64,000 nucleotides of DNA from contig JACCLO010000012.1 of NCBI GenBank assembly GCA_029448655.1, forward strand, positions 1,798,001 through 1,862,000, given 5' to 3'. Origin of the DNA: Wolfiporia cocos (Eukaryota; Basidiomycota; Agaricomycetes; Polyporales; Phaeolaceae). Made by a program: the position numbers and the translations under genes. How positions within the stretch are numbered: the first letter of the stretch is position 1; each line of letters begins with the position of its first letter. Positions 40,018 to 51,200 of this stretch are shown here, one piece after another. The notes beneath the pieces were generated by a model. That model made no database searches. It was not told the DNA's origin and saw only the letters and a program-made list of their open reading frames with translations.

Positions 40018-43000
40018 ATGAACGTGAGTTCCGTCGCAAGAACCAGCCATCCATCCGTGATTTTGCCTCTCACGCGTGCATCCCTCCAGAATCTGCTCAG
40101 AACTCTCTTAGAAAGCCAAGTCAGGACCGCGCAATCCCATGCTGATCTCAGGCTACTATTAAGCGCCGTAAAGGATAGCCGCGTGAGTCTGCAACAAGGC
40201 ACTGTGGCGTGCAGTCCTGAACCGTTCTGCAGCGACAACTCCACGACCATGGCAAGCTCGCAGATGTGTTCTACGAGTCCCTGGAGGATCTCCTCCATGA
40301 CCTGCGCATGGTCACGATGGTACGCGTTAATACAATAAGCTCGTGTATCATCCCGTACAAGCTTACATATTGTCCTAGGATAACAAGGACGCAGAGGCAT
40401 TCTTGAAGCCCGTGTCCAGGATAGAGGTGCCTGATTACTATGATGGTGCGTGAAACGTCCCCTGCACTATCCAATCAAGGGCCTGTCACTGCAGCCTAGA
40501 CTTGCTCCGATCACTGGGCCACTCGCACAAGTTGTTCTGCTCAGCATATCGCCGACAGAGATCCCGCGGATATGGCTGCTTGCTGAAGCTTTTACGATTG
40601 AGATGTTATCTCCTGTGCACACATCTGACAGGGAATCAGAGAACCGGGACAGAAACGTTTCCCCTGCGGAACTCTGCTGGGACAGTCCCACCCTCATGCT
40701 GGCATTGGTTTACGTTGGGGAGATGCATTCACTCAGCCTATCGACAGTTTCACATGGCTGATGTCATCGACTGCGTTCAGCATATCTGGGTACCCGATCA
40801 ATGAACGAACACCATACTACGAGACTCCGTCTGAGATGTTCGTTGTTGCTTGGGCATCTGGATTTGATGAGGGCATCGGATGCAAGGGACTGCCCGTGCG
40901 TACCATGTTCGAATGTGAACGCCGGCGCGTCATTTATGGCTGGTAACACCCTCTGTCTAATGTCGAACAACGGAGAGCGCTGGCGGTTCCTTCATTGCGC
41001 TTGATCACCCTTATGATGCAAGCCAGCTTTGGAATCACCTATAACGCATGATCAGTCATACGCCGCCAGTGCATTAATCAGGTATGCGGCTGGGGCCAGA
41101 ATATCTCTGCGATTGGCTCAGTGTTTGGAACATCCCTTCACTCCACACCGCATGTTAATGTCTAATGCGTGTACATCAAACTGATCATCTGGTGATTTCT
41201 AGTTATCGCGCATCCCATGGACCTGCAGACCATGCTCAAGAAGGTCAAGCAGAAACAGTACAAGTCCAAGAAGGAGTTCAAGGACGACCTCGACCTGATA
41301 TGGAACAACTGCTACCAGTACAACGCTGCAGAGGTGCACCCTCCCGCCTCCCGCCAAATCCCCGCTGACCACACGCAGAACCACCCCCTGCGTCAGTGTG
41401 CGACGCGTCTCCGCGCAAAGGCAGAGCGGCTGCTCGCGAACATCACCGACTACAAGGAGCGCGCGGACCCGGTCATCCCCCTCGACATCACGCTCAACGG
41501 CGCTGCCCCCCGGCCGAACGGTGTCGCGCTCAACGGCGCCGGCCACGCGCGCGTGCGCTCGCCCGCGGCGGCCAAGTCGCCCAGCCCGGGCAAGGCGATC
41601 CCGATCACCCCTGCGCAAAAGAGGGCGCGGCGCGACGCGCCATTCGCCGAGTCGCCCGCAATCGTGCGCACGCCGGCGGGCATGGCCGCGTTTGCGGAGC
41701 TCGACCAGGAGCTCGGCTGGCGCCTGGACCATCCGGGCGATGAGGCGCAGAGCAGCGTGGAGAAGAAGCTGGCTGCGTTTGTGCCCGTCGCGGATGACGA
41801 GGCAGATGAAGCAAGGTACGTCGACGGCGGCGAAGTTGGTGCCAAGCGCAAGCTGTAGGTCGTTGGCTACTGTAGTTGGAGCAGATGCTGACGATCACCT
41901 CCCCTGTAGGAACGGCATCGTCGACGACAGGCCGCGGAAGCGCGCGCGCACGCATCCGCCAGCAGATAGGGACTCCGTCGAGCTGTGGTGGGACGCCGTG
42001 CAGTCGGACGAGCTCCTCGGCAACGGCCTTCCCGTGCTCGCGCAGCGCACCTCCTCGCCGGTGCCGCTCCCCGCGCCGATCACGGAGCCGCCGCGGCGCA
42101 AGAAGAAGCGCAAGGCAGACAAGCCAGCCGCGAACGCGCTCCTCTACCACATAAACAACAACATTCGCACGATGCGTCGCGTGCGCACGACGCACGCCAA
42201 GTTCGCCGCGCTCAGCCAGAACCAGAATGCGGACGACAGCACGGGCACGGTTCTTCCGGCAGATCTGCCGACGGGATTGGATGACGCAGAGGACGTGCTC
42301 GATGAGCGGCCATGGAAGGCGATCGGATCAGGAATTGAGGTTGGGGAGGAGCATGCGGATGATTGCATACATTGGATGAGTAGTAAGATATTGGAGCACG
42401 CTGGCTTCCAAGGTTGATTGTGCCCCTACTACGTTCTCCGCACGACAATCTGACTTTCTTGATACAGGTACATCTAAAGTCTCACTCGACATCCTCGCTG
42501 GCGTGGCGTCCGAGTTTCTCCTCAACGTCGGTCGCACTATGCGCTTCCTGTGTGACAAATATGCACAGAAGATGACCCCCGAGGTACGCCTCCGTCGATG
42601 CATATTTACGCGACTGATTGACCCCTAAAAGGAAATTATACTTCATGCTTTGTTCGAGAGCGGGACGACGCGAATATATGAGCTTGAACGCTATATCAAA
42701 GATGACGTTCTCCGTTACGGCGGCAGGCTCGCGGACCTCGAGAAGAAGCTTGCCAGTGCCTACCGCGAAGCGGTGAGCACTGCTGATCGCCGTTTCATAT
42801 TCGACGCGCTGATTGCCGACGATGTAGACGACGGAAGAAGCCTGGGATGATGACGCTCTCTTCGCGAATGCCGACGATGAAGAAGAAGATGGCCAATTTG
42901 TCATGTAAGCTCGGAGTGCTTTCTCGAATGGGAATGGGCATCGTCTGACGCAGTGCGAACTCGCAGGGGTAATTTCGCCGACTCGTTTGGCGAAGACTTC

Positions 43001-43700
43001 CTTGGGCTCCGGGAGCTCGGCATTGCTGCAGAGTTCGGCCTCACCAGTCTCACAATCCCAAAGAAGCTTCTCAAGGGCAAGGGAAAGCAAGGTCACGCCG
43101 AAGGCCCGTCTTCGTACGTGCCGTCGCATATGACTCTTCGCGCACGATGCTGATGTTGCCTCTGCCAGTGTCAAGCCTTCCGAGCCCCCGCCGCCGTTTC
43201 CGCCGCCTCCACCCTTTGTGGCACTGGACCCGAGCTCGGTGGAGAACCAAATCGGCCTCCTCAAGCCATACTATCAACAACGCTTATCTGCCCTGGAAGC
43301 CTCTGCGGCGCCACCCTCCGCTCTCCCTGGCGCCCCACTCGCTGCAGGCTCCGCAGACGTTCCCATGCCAGTGCCTCCAGACCTCCCCCTATCGCTTCCG
43401 CTACCCGACGACGCGCCAAGCCCCTCACACACCAAGACCGGTCCACTCGGCCAGATTCTCAAGGGCGCACCGACAGCCGCTGCAGCCAAGAAGAAGCCGA
43501 AAGGAAAGACCCCCGCCGCGCCACTCGCAATGATGCCAGCTCCCTCCGAAGGCGAGCTCCCACCGACGGAGTTCGCGGCGCCGAGTCCCATGACGATGAC
43601 CGAGTCGCCAAAGAAAGGCAGGCCTTCCGCCGGCTCACCAAAGAAGAAGGCAGGCAAGGCCCCGGAGGCTGTCCCGCCTGTTGTCGCGGCGAGTGCTTGA
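40018..43700 (+). CDS. SPT7: SAGA complex subunit Spt7 (bromodomain plus histone-fold)
   Basis: Core architectural subunit of the SAGA coactivator. Twelve exons: 40018-40023, 40090-40182, 40233-40319, 40379-40445, 41203-41333, 41379-41815, 41910-42412, 42468-42583, 42632-42772, 42828-42904, 42967-43113, 43169-43700; 778 aa. The first exon is only ATG AAC and yields MNNLLRTLLESQ. The bromodomain spans exons 3-6 (AFLKPVSRIEVPDYYDVIAHPMDL in pieces, then DLIWNNCYQYNAAE with the acetyl-lysine-binding Asn). The Spt7 histone-fold lies in exons 8-9: VSLDILAGVASEFLLNVG and EIILHALFESGTTRIYELER. The C-terminus is Pro/Ala/Lys-rich (LLKPYYQQRL, many PKK). All phases agree. Intron 4, inside the bromodomain, is 757 nt against ~55 nt elsewhere. 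Confidence 0.93.
40446..41202 (+). other. Unusually long intron (757 nt) inside the SPT7 bromodomain
   Basis: Donor gtgcgt after codon ..YYD and acceptor gatttctag before IAHPMDL. Flanking exons join without gap in the bromodomain, so nothing coding is missing. No terminal inverted repeat or ORF with a recognisable domain was found inside, but the size suggests an old insertion. Confidence 0.7.
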
Positions 43701-44319
43701 TGTGTATGAGGACATGCGGATCTGCTGTCGTTTGCCGCAAACATCTATGTATTGTTATTATACCTGGGACTCTACGTACTCTCTGGAACATGGCTAATGT
43801 GTAGCAATATATGGATATCTGAGAGCTGACGATGTGCACCGTTGCTTAAGCATCAGACGTCGCGAGCACATCGACATAATTGCAAACTCTTACTGGTAAA
43901 GTGCATAGCAACAGCCTAGAGATATTAATTGAACCTTCACTGAATCCGAAGTCCGCTGCGGTGGATGTGTTACCGAAATCACTGTACCGTTTCAATCACT
44001 GTACCGTTTATAATTCTGCGGCAACGCGTCCCCCGTACATTTATGTTCATACCATGTTGAGCCGTCGAATCACGACCTCAGATGGCATTTCCAAACAGTT
44101 GCCAAAGACAAAGAAGATCTAGTCATGACTCCATTAGTACTAGTGCCAGATCGAGCACCTTGATATACACGTGACATAGGCGGCAAATATACGAACATGT
44201 ATGGTGGCCAAGAACTATTTAGGTACCAGGTTGGACTAGGAGCTTTCATTACAATCCAGGCTGGTCTGCTTGTATCGAGATAATCGCATCTTGCATTTTG
44301 CCTGTTGAATCATAAAACC

Positions 44320-44907
44320 ATGAACAGAGCTATTTACATGAATATTCCCGCGAGGAGAGGACCGCAGGAGGAGAGCTTCGAGGTAAGCAGTGCCATACTT
44401 ATGGATATTCCGCCGATCATTTGTAATCACCAGGAAAGACGAGTGCAAGACTACCTACACTCATATAGAACAACAGGAGCTCCGCCAAAATCATGCCCTC
44501 AAGTGCCAACGGGAGCCGCCGAACGCGCTGCGATGGGTTTGCCACCGCTTTTTGAACCACTAATTGAAGTACCATCTCTTCTGCCGACTACACCGATCAC
44601 GCCTCCAAGGATTCAGGTAAATGGCATTGCAACCAGTATCGGTGCAGGCCCACCCAGTGCGAACCTGGAAACACAAGCTTTCCGCTCTACCTCGGAGACA
44701 GCGGACAATGGCATAGCATGGTTCCAAAGCATTGTCTTGCAACCGGAATACAAAGCGTATTCCTTCGAGGTACGTCCTTGTTATGCACCTTGGATATGTT
44801 GTCTGATATGTACGGCTTGCATCCAGGAGCTGCGTTGGGCTGCGTATGCTCGAGGGCGTGTATTTGTTCAAATTCCTCAACCATCCCCGTCACGTCAGTA
44901 CTACTAG
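44320..44907 (+). CDS. Small uncharacterised protein with a duplicated SFEE(L/R)R motif
   Basis: Function not recognised. Exons 44320-44382, 44434-44769, 44827-44907; 159 aa. Both introns (51 and 57 nt) begin directly after a codon pair encoding FE, and in both cases the join gives the same kind of motif: ESFEERRVQDYLHSYRTTG near residue 20 and YSFEELRWAAYARGR near residue 140. Between them is a Pro-rich segment (LPPLFEPLIEVPSLLPTTP). No membrane span or signal peptide. ATG 44320 is the first ATG of the frame; a nearby ATG seven codons later is possible. The paired intron position and motif suggest an internal duplication. Alternative: a short-lived gene prediction, but the splice-restored motifs argue for a real gene. 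Confidence 0.6.
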   Translation: MNRAIYMNIPARRGPQEESFEVSSAILMDIPPIICNHQERRVQDYLHSYRTTGAPPKSCPQVPTGAAERAAMGLPPLFEPLIEVPSLLPTTPITPPRIQVNGIATSIGAGPPSANLETQAFRSTSETADNGIAWFQSIVLQPEYKAYSFEVRPCYAPWICCLICTACIQELRWAAYARGRVFVQIPQPSPSRQYY

Positions 44908-45438
44908 TACATACGCACAGCGAGGCTTTAATATTGTAATGATTGCTGTTTTCGTTATAGCCATCGCTCCTTCCCCAATCTCCCGGACGTCTTCCAGTCC
45001 CTATGAGGAGCGGTATCAAAGTATAACTTGCAATCCCGCATTTTCACAACATAGCTTTGAAGTATATATTCCATTGTCGCCAAGGATCTCCCACTCACTC
45101 GTAGATGCAGGAGCTACGTGTCGCCTTCCTTCGTGCAGGGCGTGAGCTGACATCCGCAGAGATGATCAGTCAGGCATCGGCGTTACGGTTTTCTTAAACT
45201 ACTCGGCATTGTATCCGCGCTGCATTCCTTTCTCGCCTTGCCGAAGCATTCATATGGATACCCTGCTCCATCTACATCGCATATCACCTGCACAGTGGCA
45301 CCTTGAATAACTTATGTGTTCCATACGAATTAACGTGCTACAGCTATAAACTTGCTAAATGATACATAGGTCGACACGCACTCCAGGTGCAACGTCTGGA
45401 TTCTATTCTGCTCTAATCAACGCCCCAGGCTGCAGTAG

Positions 45439-46392
45439 TCACGCACGCGCCGCGACCTGTTCCAGCCGATCCACCTCATCGCCGGAGACCTCCCCCTTCC
45501 ACGCACTGAGAATTTCGGGTGTGTCATCGATGACTCGAAGGGTAATCTCCACGGGCTTCCCAGATACGAACGAAAGGTAACATCCAAGCACTGACATCGC
45601 GTCCGTCGGCCGGCCTGCAGGGGTCGATATGAGGACGCTCGCGGTGAGTGGCGCTGTGGCCTTGCCCTGCGACGCGCTCGCATAGGGAAGCGTCTTGGCG
45701 ATGAAGTCGCGCGCGGCTCGGATTTGTGCATCGGACAGCGACAGGCCGGCACGTGGCGCGGGCGAATCGCCCGCCACCGCAGGCAGAATCAGGCGGAGCC
45801 GCTGCACCTGCGCCTCCTGGAGCCGCTCAATGGCGCCGCAGCCGTGCGCGGACGCGGGTGGCTCCTCGGCATGGCAGATGTCGACGATATGTGTGTAGCC
45901 CTCGTCGCGGCACGCGTCTGCGTCCGCACGCGGGTCCTGCAGCTTGAACGCGAGCGCGAGGCCCTCGAACAGCTTCTGCAGGTGCCGCTCCTGCCCCTGC
46001 TGCTGGCAATCGGGAGCATTCGGCGCCGCGCCCGTGTCTGGGCCCGGCTTGTCCCTGTCTTCCGAGTCGTAGAAGACGATGCGCTTGACCTGGTTCTTCC
46101 GCCTGCGCGGGAGGTGGCTGCGGTGCGGCTGGACGTGGCCTTTCGTTGCCCCCGTCTGGCACGGCGGCGGCGGCGGCTGCTGGAACGGCCGCTGCTGCTG
46201 GAACGGCCCGACGTTGGTCATGATCCTCAGGTTGAGCTCGGCGCTACAGCGCTCGCGAAGAGTGCGGCGATGCGCGGGTAGGGGTGGCGGGAATCGTGCG
46301 AGCGGGCTCATGGGATATAGGTTAGGGATGGATGTGTATGTTCGAGACTCGAACGGGATGTTTAGTGTGGGTTGTGTGCGCGCGGTGGCCAT
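45439..46392 (-). CDS. Uncharacterised protein, DUSP-like fold without catalytic cysteine
   Basis: Single exon, 317 aa, possibly starting at an internal Met (about 46310) instead of 46392. The first ~110 residues are Pro/Gln-rich and basic (QQQRPFQQPPPPPC, HRSHLPRRRKNQVKR). The rest resembles a dual-specificity phosphatase layout: a GYTHIVDICHAEEP strand and turn as in DUSP substrate-entry loops, a helical stretch with AARDFIAKTLPYA, then SVLISTPAGRPTDAMSVLGCYLSF where an active enzyme would show HCxxGxSRS. The nucleophilic Cys is absent, and AGRP keeps only the loop shape. So I infer a pseudophosphatase-like binding protein, with modest confidence. Convergent with the small gene at 44320. 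Confidence 0.6.
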   Translation of the reverse strand: MATARTQPTLNIPFESRTYTSIPNLYPMSPLARFPPPLPAHRRTLRERCSAELNLRIMTNVGPFQQQRPFQQPPPPPCQTGATKGHVQPHRSHLPRRRKNQVKRIVFYDSEDRDKPGPDTGAAPNAPDCQQQGQERHLQKLFEGLALAFKLQDPRADADACRDEGYTHIVDICHAEEPPASAHGCGAIERLQEAQVQRLRLILPAVAGDSPAPRAGLSLSDAQIRAARDFIAKTLPYASASQGKATAPLTASVLISTPAGRPTDAMSVLGCYLSFVSGKPVEITLRVIDDTPEILSAWKGEVSGDEVDRLEQVAARA

Positions 46393-48251
46393 ATCAGCAA
46401 GTAGTGATCTGGGTGACGTTCAACTCAGCGCTCAGCAGCGGGCGATTAGATACGAGTGATACGGACTTGATGGGTGGACAGTTGAACTCTGCGCAGTGCT
46501 TTATATCTCGAGACACGAGGACAGTGGCACGGTCAAGGCCGTTTACACGAGGTTGGGCTTAGGTCGGCGTTATTAAACGGGGTGACTGCTGCTGCTGTAG
46601 ATAGGTGAGTGTGGCACATGCCATCTTTTATGCCCATTCATTCCGGAATTGCGAGACGAAGTCTCGGAAGGATGTTGCACGAAGTATCCGTGTCCGAGCC
46701 GCAAGGAGGAACTGATCCGCTTTGTGTGGCTAGTCCCCGAAGAGCTCGTCGGAAGCGCAGTGGCGGGCGCGATCAAAATGAGCGTTCTCAGGTGTAATCG
46801 AAATAGTCCGAATCGGGCGCCGGGGCCCCCGTCGTGAACGTAATGCATGAAACAGCACTATGTTGGGCGACTCGGAGGCCTAGACATATTCTGCAAAAGT
46901 GACATCGAGGCGACACGAGTACTGCTAGCCTCTGATTGGCCATTACGCGCTCCCTGGTCTCCAATGGCCAGTGCAAGTATGTTCGCGCACGCTAGTGGTG
47001 TCAGGTGCTTTCTGTGAGTCCCCTACAACCAGGTGAATGGGTGTGCGCGATCGGTAAATGGAGGTCCTCTCTGACCACGCTAGCAATGGGCATGCTCCGA
47101 CATCCGGAACATATTGGGTACAGGGCATCCTGCAGGGATCACAGCATCTCCAGTTCCGTATCTGCACCCACGATAGCCATGTTGCTACCGACCGACTGCC
47201 AGAGTGTTGTACTCTCGCTTAGATTCGCTCTCGCTGTGTGGCGTCCTAGTTTGAATAGCCGTTGATCGTTCCTTCTATTTCAGTATCTGCCATCGAGGTG
47301 CATCGAATGATGCCTGCAGGAGTATGGCACTGCCGATTGCTTGCTTCACTGATGTTATCAGTCCTGTATGATTGCTTTGTTAGGCGAGTGAATGTAGCTG
47401 CACTGTAGCTTGCCTCTACGGAACTTGCTCAGCGTATTAGTACGGACCATCTTGAACAAAGCAAGTATGTGAGCCGGAACATGATAACGACGATCTCCAG
47501 GCTGTTTTCCGTGCGGATGTTGCAAGCTGCAGCGCCGGGTGCCGAGCCTGTTGTTGAAGCTGTCGGCACATCCGTCCAGATTCTAGCATCGTCCAACATC
47601 TCCAAGCAATCAACATCAGCTCTGGGATCCGCTGTGATGTATGCCTTGTGAATCACACAATGCCACTATCAAGCCTGCCCCTCAATCAACCGCCATTTCG
47701 TTCCCACTTTTCAGCGCAATAGTGAGGATGCGATTGTTTATATGTAGTACCATTTGTTATACTCTCGGCAATATCAGCTGACCCCGCCCGTATCATGCCC
47801 AATTCCCAAGGTGCGGATAATAATACAAATCGTTGAACTGATACACATTCAACACCTGGCATCCGAGTGCGGCCAACGAGCCTTCTCAGTCAGCGAGGTT
47901 TCAGATTTGTCTGGCTGAGATGAACTATAACGCATTGATGGCAATGGACTCACACCACCGATGGACGAATTCAGCCGCAACTTCACTTCCTATGTCTATA
48001 CAATCTCGATCAAGGGCTGTGGCAGTAAGCTTGATGGGACTTTCAAATGCAGTCACACCGCCCAAGCACGGGAGGGATATATTGAAGGTACCAGTTTTCG
48101 CTAGGCATAGGAACCTCTGTTGATCATGTCCCGCTTTATGAAGGGTCACTACTGCTGTGAGACAGCATCGCAGATAAATGATGGACACTGATGCCTCGAA
48201 AGATCTAGGAGTACAATGTTATACAGAGCGATCATACTGTACAAACCCCAA
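46393..48251. other. 1.9 kb intergenic region, no gene seen
   Basis: Frames at 46573-46848, 47429-47656 and 47925-48188 are short, mutually overlapping on opposite strands and without recognisable content. It holds the promoter of the gene starting at 46392 and the 3' end of the acidic scaffold gene. Confidence 0.45.
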
Positions 48252-51200
48252 TTAGTCATTTGTCGTCAGCCTTCGCGCTTGTTCGGCATTTGGGGTGGGG
48301 ACTTCTTCCAATGCTTTCTCCTCATGTGTACGACGCCTTTTTGATACATTACCCGACCCCGCTTTCCCTTCTCCCTCCGCATCCGCAGTATCTGACAGTC
48401 TCTGGCGTTTCAGATTTTGCCGACCCGCTTTTCGCTTAAGTGGACGAGGCTTCTCTTCGTCAGTAGAATCCGGAGCGTCGTCTTCCGGCTTATACGCAGA
48501 TGCGTCCACGCCCAAGCGCCTACTCCTCCTGGTATTGATCCGCCCATTGGCCCCTCTCGCTGCCTTCGGCACCGAGTCGTCGGTTGTGCTCTCAAGCACT
48601 ACGGCACTCGTTTCGTCGCCCTGCTTTCGCCGCTTTGTTTCACGTCCCTCTTCATCACTTTCAATGCCATCTTCGCTCGCTATTGAGGCGGTTGTAGCTA
48701 TGCTACTCCTTTCCGACATTTGGCTTCTGCGCCTTGCCGACCCATGGAATGACATAGGTTCGATTCGAGAAGGCGGTGGCATGGCATTATGTGGGCTCGA
48801 TGAAGTACTTGCAATGACAGCTTCGGGTAGAGCGCGTGAGCTGACTGGCGTGCGTGGCGGTAAGGAAACTCTACTTTTCCTGGCTTTGGGCTTCCGTTTT
48901 GCTCGCCACCGAACCTGCTCATCAGGTGCAGGTAGATAGTATACCTCTTGCTCGCGCACTAGCTCAGCCCCAGCAAGTTTGCGTAGCACCCCTAGAAGGT
49001 CAAGATCGAAGTCGACCGCTTCAATGTTGCTTATTAGACGAGTGTCCACGTCCAGTATTACGATGCCATGGTCCTCAATCTGAGCCTCCTTGATGAGGTC
49101 GGGGTCTCCAAGTGAACAGCCAGGGACAGCAAAGAAGATTCGAGAGCCACCATCTCCCTTGGGCAGACTGATCTTATGATATTGGCAATGCGAACGAGTC
49201 ACAGGTGTCTCTGGAAGAGGCAAGGAACCATGTGGAACTGTGGGCTTGGGTGAAATGGGTTCTGCTGGCACCGCCGCTGACAGCGTAGTAGATACTGTTG
49301 GCGACGCGTCCCTCCTCTGCTCGGTGTTCGGCGGCTCAGATCCAAGTCGGGTATGATGATGACGCATAACCCCGTGGGCATGAAGGAAGGGATTCGAGGA
49401 TGGACCAGGGATGTGTTCGTAGTGCGCTATCCGCGCAACAGCCGGTGATGAAGGCATGCTCTCAGATTCATAGCTAGGTCCTGCAGAAAATACTGAAGAA
49501 GCACGGGAGCGATTCAACGCGACAGATCCTGCTCTGCTGCCTTCTGAACGTTCAGAAACATTGTCGGGTATTGTCTCTTTAGCAGCACCAAGGGCTGTCT
49601 CATCGCCATGTGCGTGATCTTCGTGATCAGACAGCTCATCCAGCTTACGCTCCTTGTTTAACATAGAACGAGTCAGGCGCGGAGGCAGCTTGGACTTGGG
49701 CGATTCGCGCTTCCGTTTGAGAGGGCGGGAGACCTCGGCTTCACGCGGACTGCTGTTCTTTTCCGTGTCACCTTGCACCAGTGGCGGGGTCCCTGGAACC
49801 TGTTCTGCTTGCCTTCGCTCGGCCTCAGAGCTTTCAGCAGCAGGGGTAGCATGAACAGGTTGTTCGGCATCTGATTCTCTGTGACTACCAAATTAGCAGC
49901 GTCGACATTTCGAGGAGTCCACAGCATACCTGGACTCTACATCTGTGGCATTAGCTAACCTCTCATCGGTGTCCGCCCCTGCTAGCTTGTCTCCTTGCAT
50001 GCCGTCTGCATTGATGTTTGAGGTGTCGGGATATTGGAGGTCGACATCTCCCTCAGCATCAGCAGCATCACCGCCAAATTCATGAGGTTGCACTGATGCA
50101 CGTGCGGAACCAGCAGCTTCAAAGTCAGAGTCCTCGAAATCGGCCGGATACAAGAGATCGGGGATCTCGTCAAGAGGAATGTTGTCAAGGGCGGCATCCC
50201 TTCCATACAAGTCTTCATCGTCCACAGCACGCTCTGGCGGTGCCGTCAGAGATGTGCCCTGATTGTCACGTTCTACAAGTGATTCCTCCTCATTTGGGAC
50301 CACATTAACTCCCGGTGAAGCTCCATCGACGTCTTGAGCCTCGCCCTCTTGTGCAAAGTCAGCGACGTCCTCTGCGGTTACGACATTTTTCAACGGCGAC
50401 TCGGTGTACCCCTCGCTACTGACCGTTACGATGGGACTGACGGGCGAGACAGAGCGAGACGTTCCAGCCGTTAGTGGCGTGAACAGGCCGCTGTTGCCTC
50501 TGTCGCGCGACGGCATTTCTGAAGTGACAGAGGATGCAGATGTCTCCTCCAATGCAGCATCTTGCGCCTCGATAGACGGGGACGAGTGCGTCGCTGCAAC
50601 ATGAGCGAAGTCGGTCGCATGAGAGCTTTGGGGGGAGGTGGGGGTGTGCGCGACGCTAGTCGGGTCAGGTACGGCGGGATCGGCGGTAGTTGGCATCGGC
50701 ACGCCGTTGACAAGCATGCGAGTGGGCTCAGCCGCGTCGCGCGTCAGAGTCTCTGCATCGATAGCCTCCGGTGCGATGACGGCCTTATTGGGTGGTTGAG
50801 ACTGATGTACCGAAGATTGTGAGTTCCCATCGACATCCAAAACCTCGACAATGGGGGCAGCTGTCCCTCCTTGTGACTTGGAATATACTGTTTCCTTATC
50901 CAGGTCCACAACCTCTGCTTCATCAGCCTTGGAGAGACTATGAGGACATACATTTTGCGTTGAGATTATAACGTACCTCTGGTGATTCCAGCTTTGCAGA
51001 CTCTGGTGCAGTATCATCCAGTTCGTCGTGCTCCTCGAGCTCATCAGCAGTCTCGGGATATAGCAGTTCATCCTCTTCACTCGCAGAATCGCTCTCGCTG
51101 TCAGACTCAATGACGATATACTCGGGCTCCTTTCGACTATTCCCTTCCGTCTTTGCATCGACCCCTGTCTCTTCCCTATCGCTTGACACGACTTGCTCCG

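Noticed and set aside
41398..42417. 339-codon ORF across SPT7
   Set aside because: Out of frame for exon 6 and only in frame after intron 41816-41909; the first part is Ser/Arg shadow sequence.
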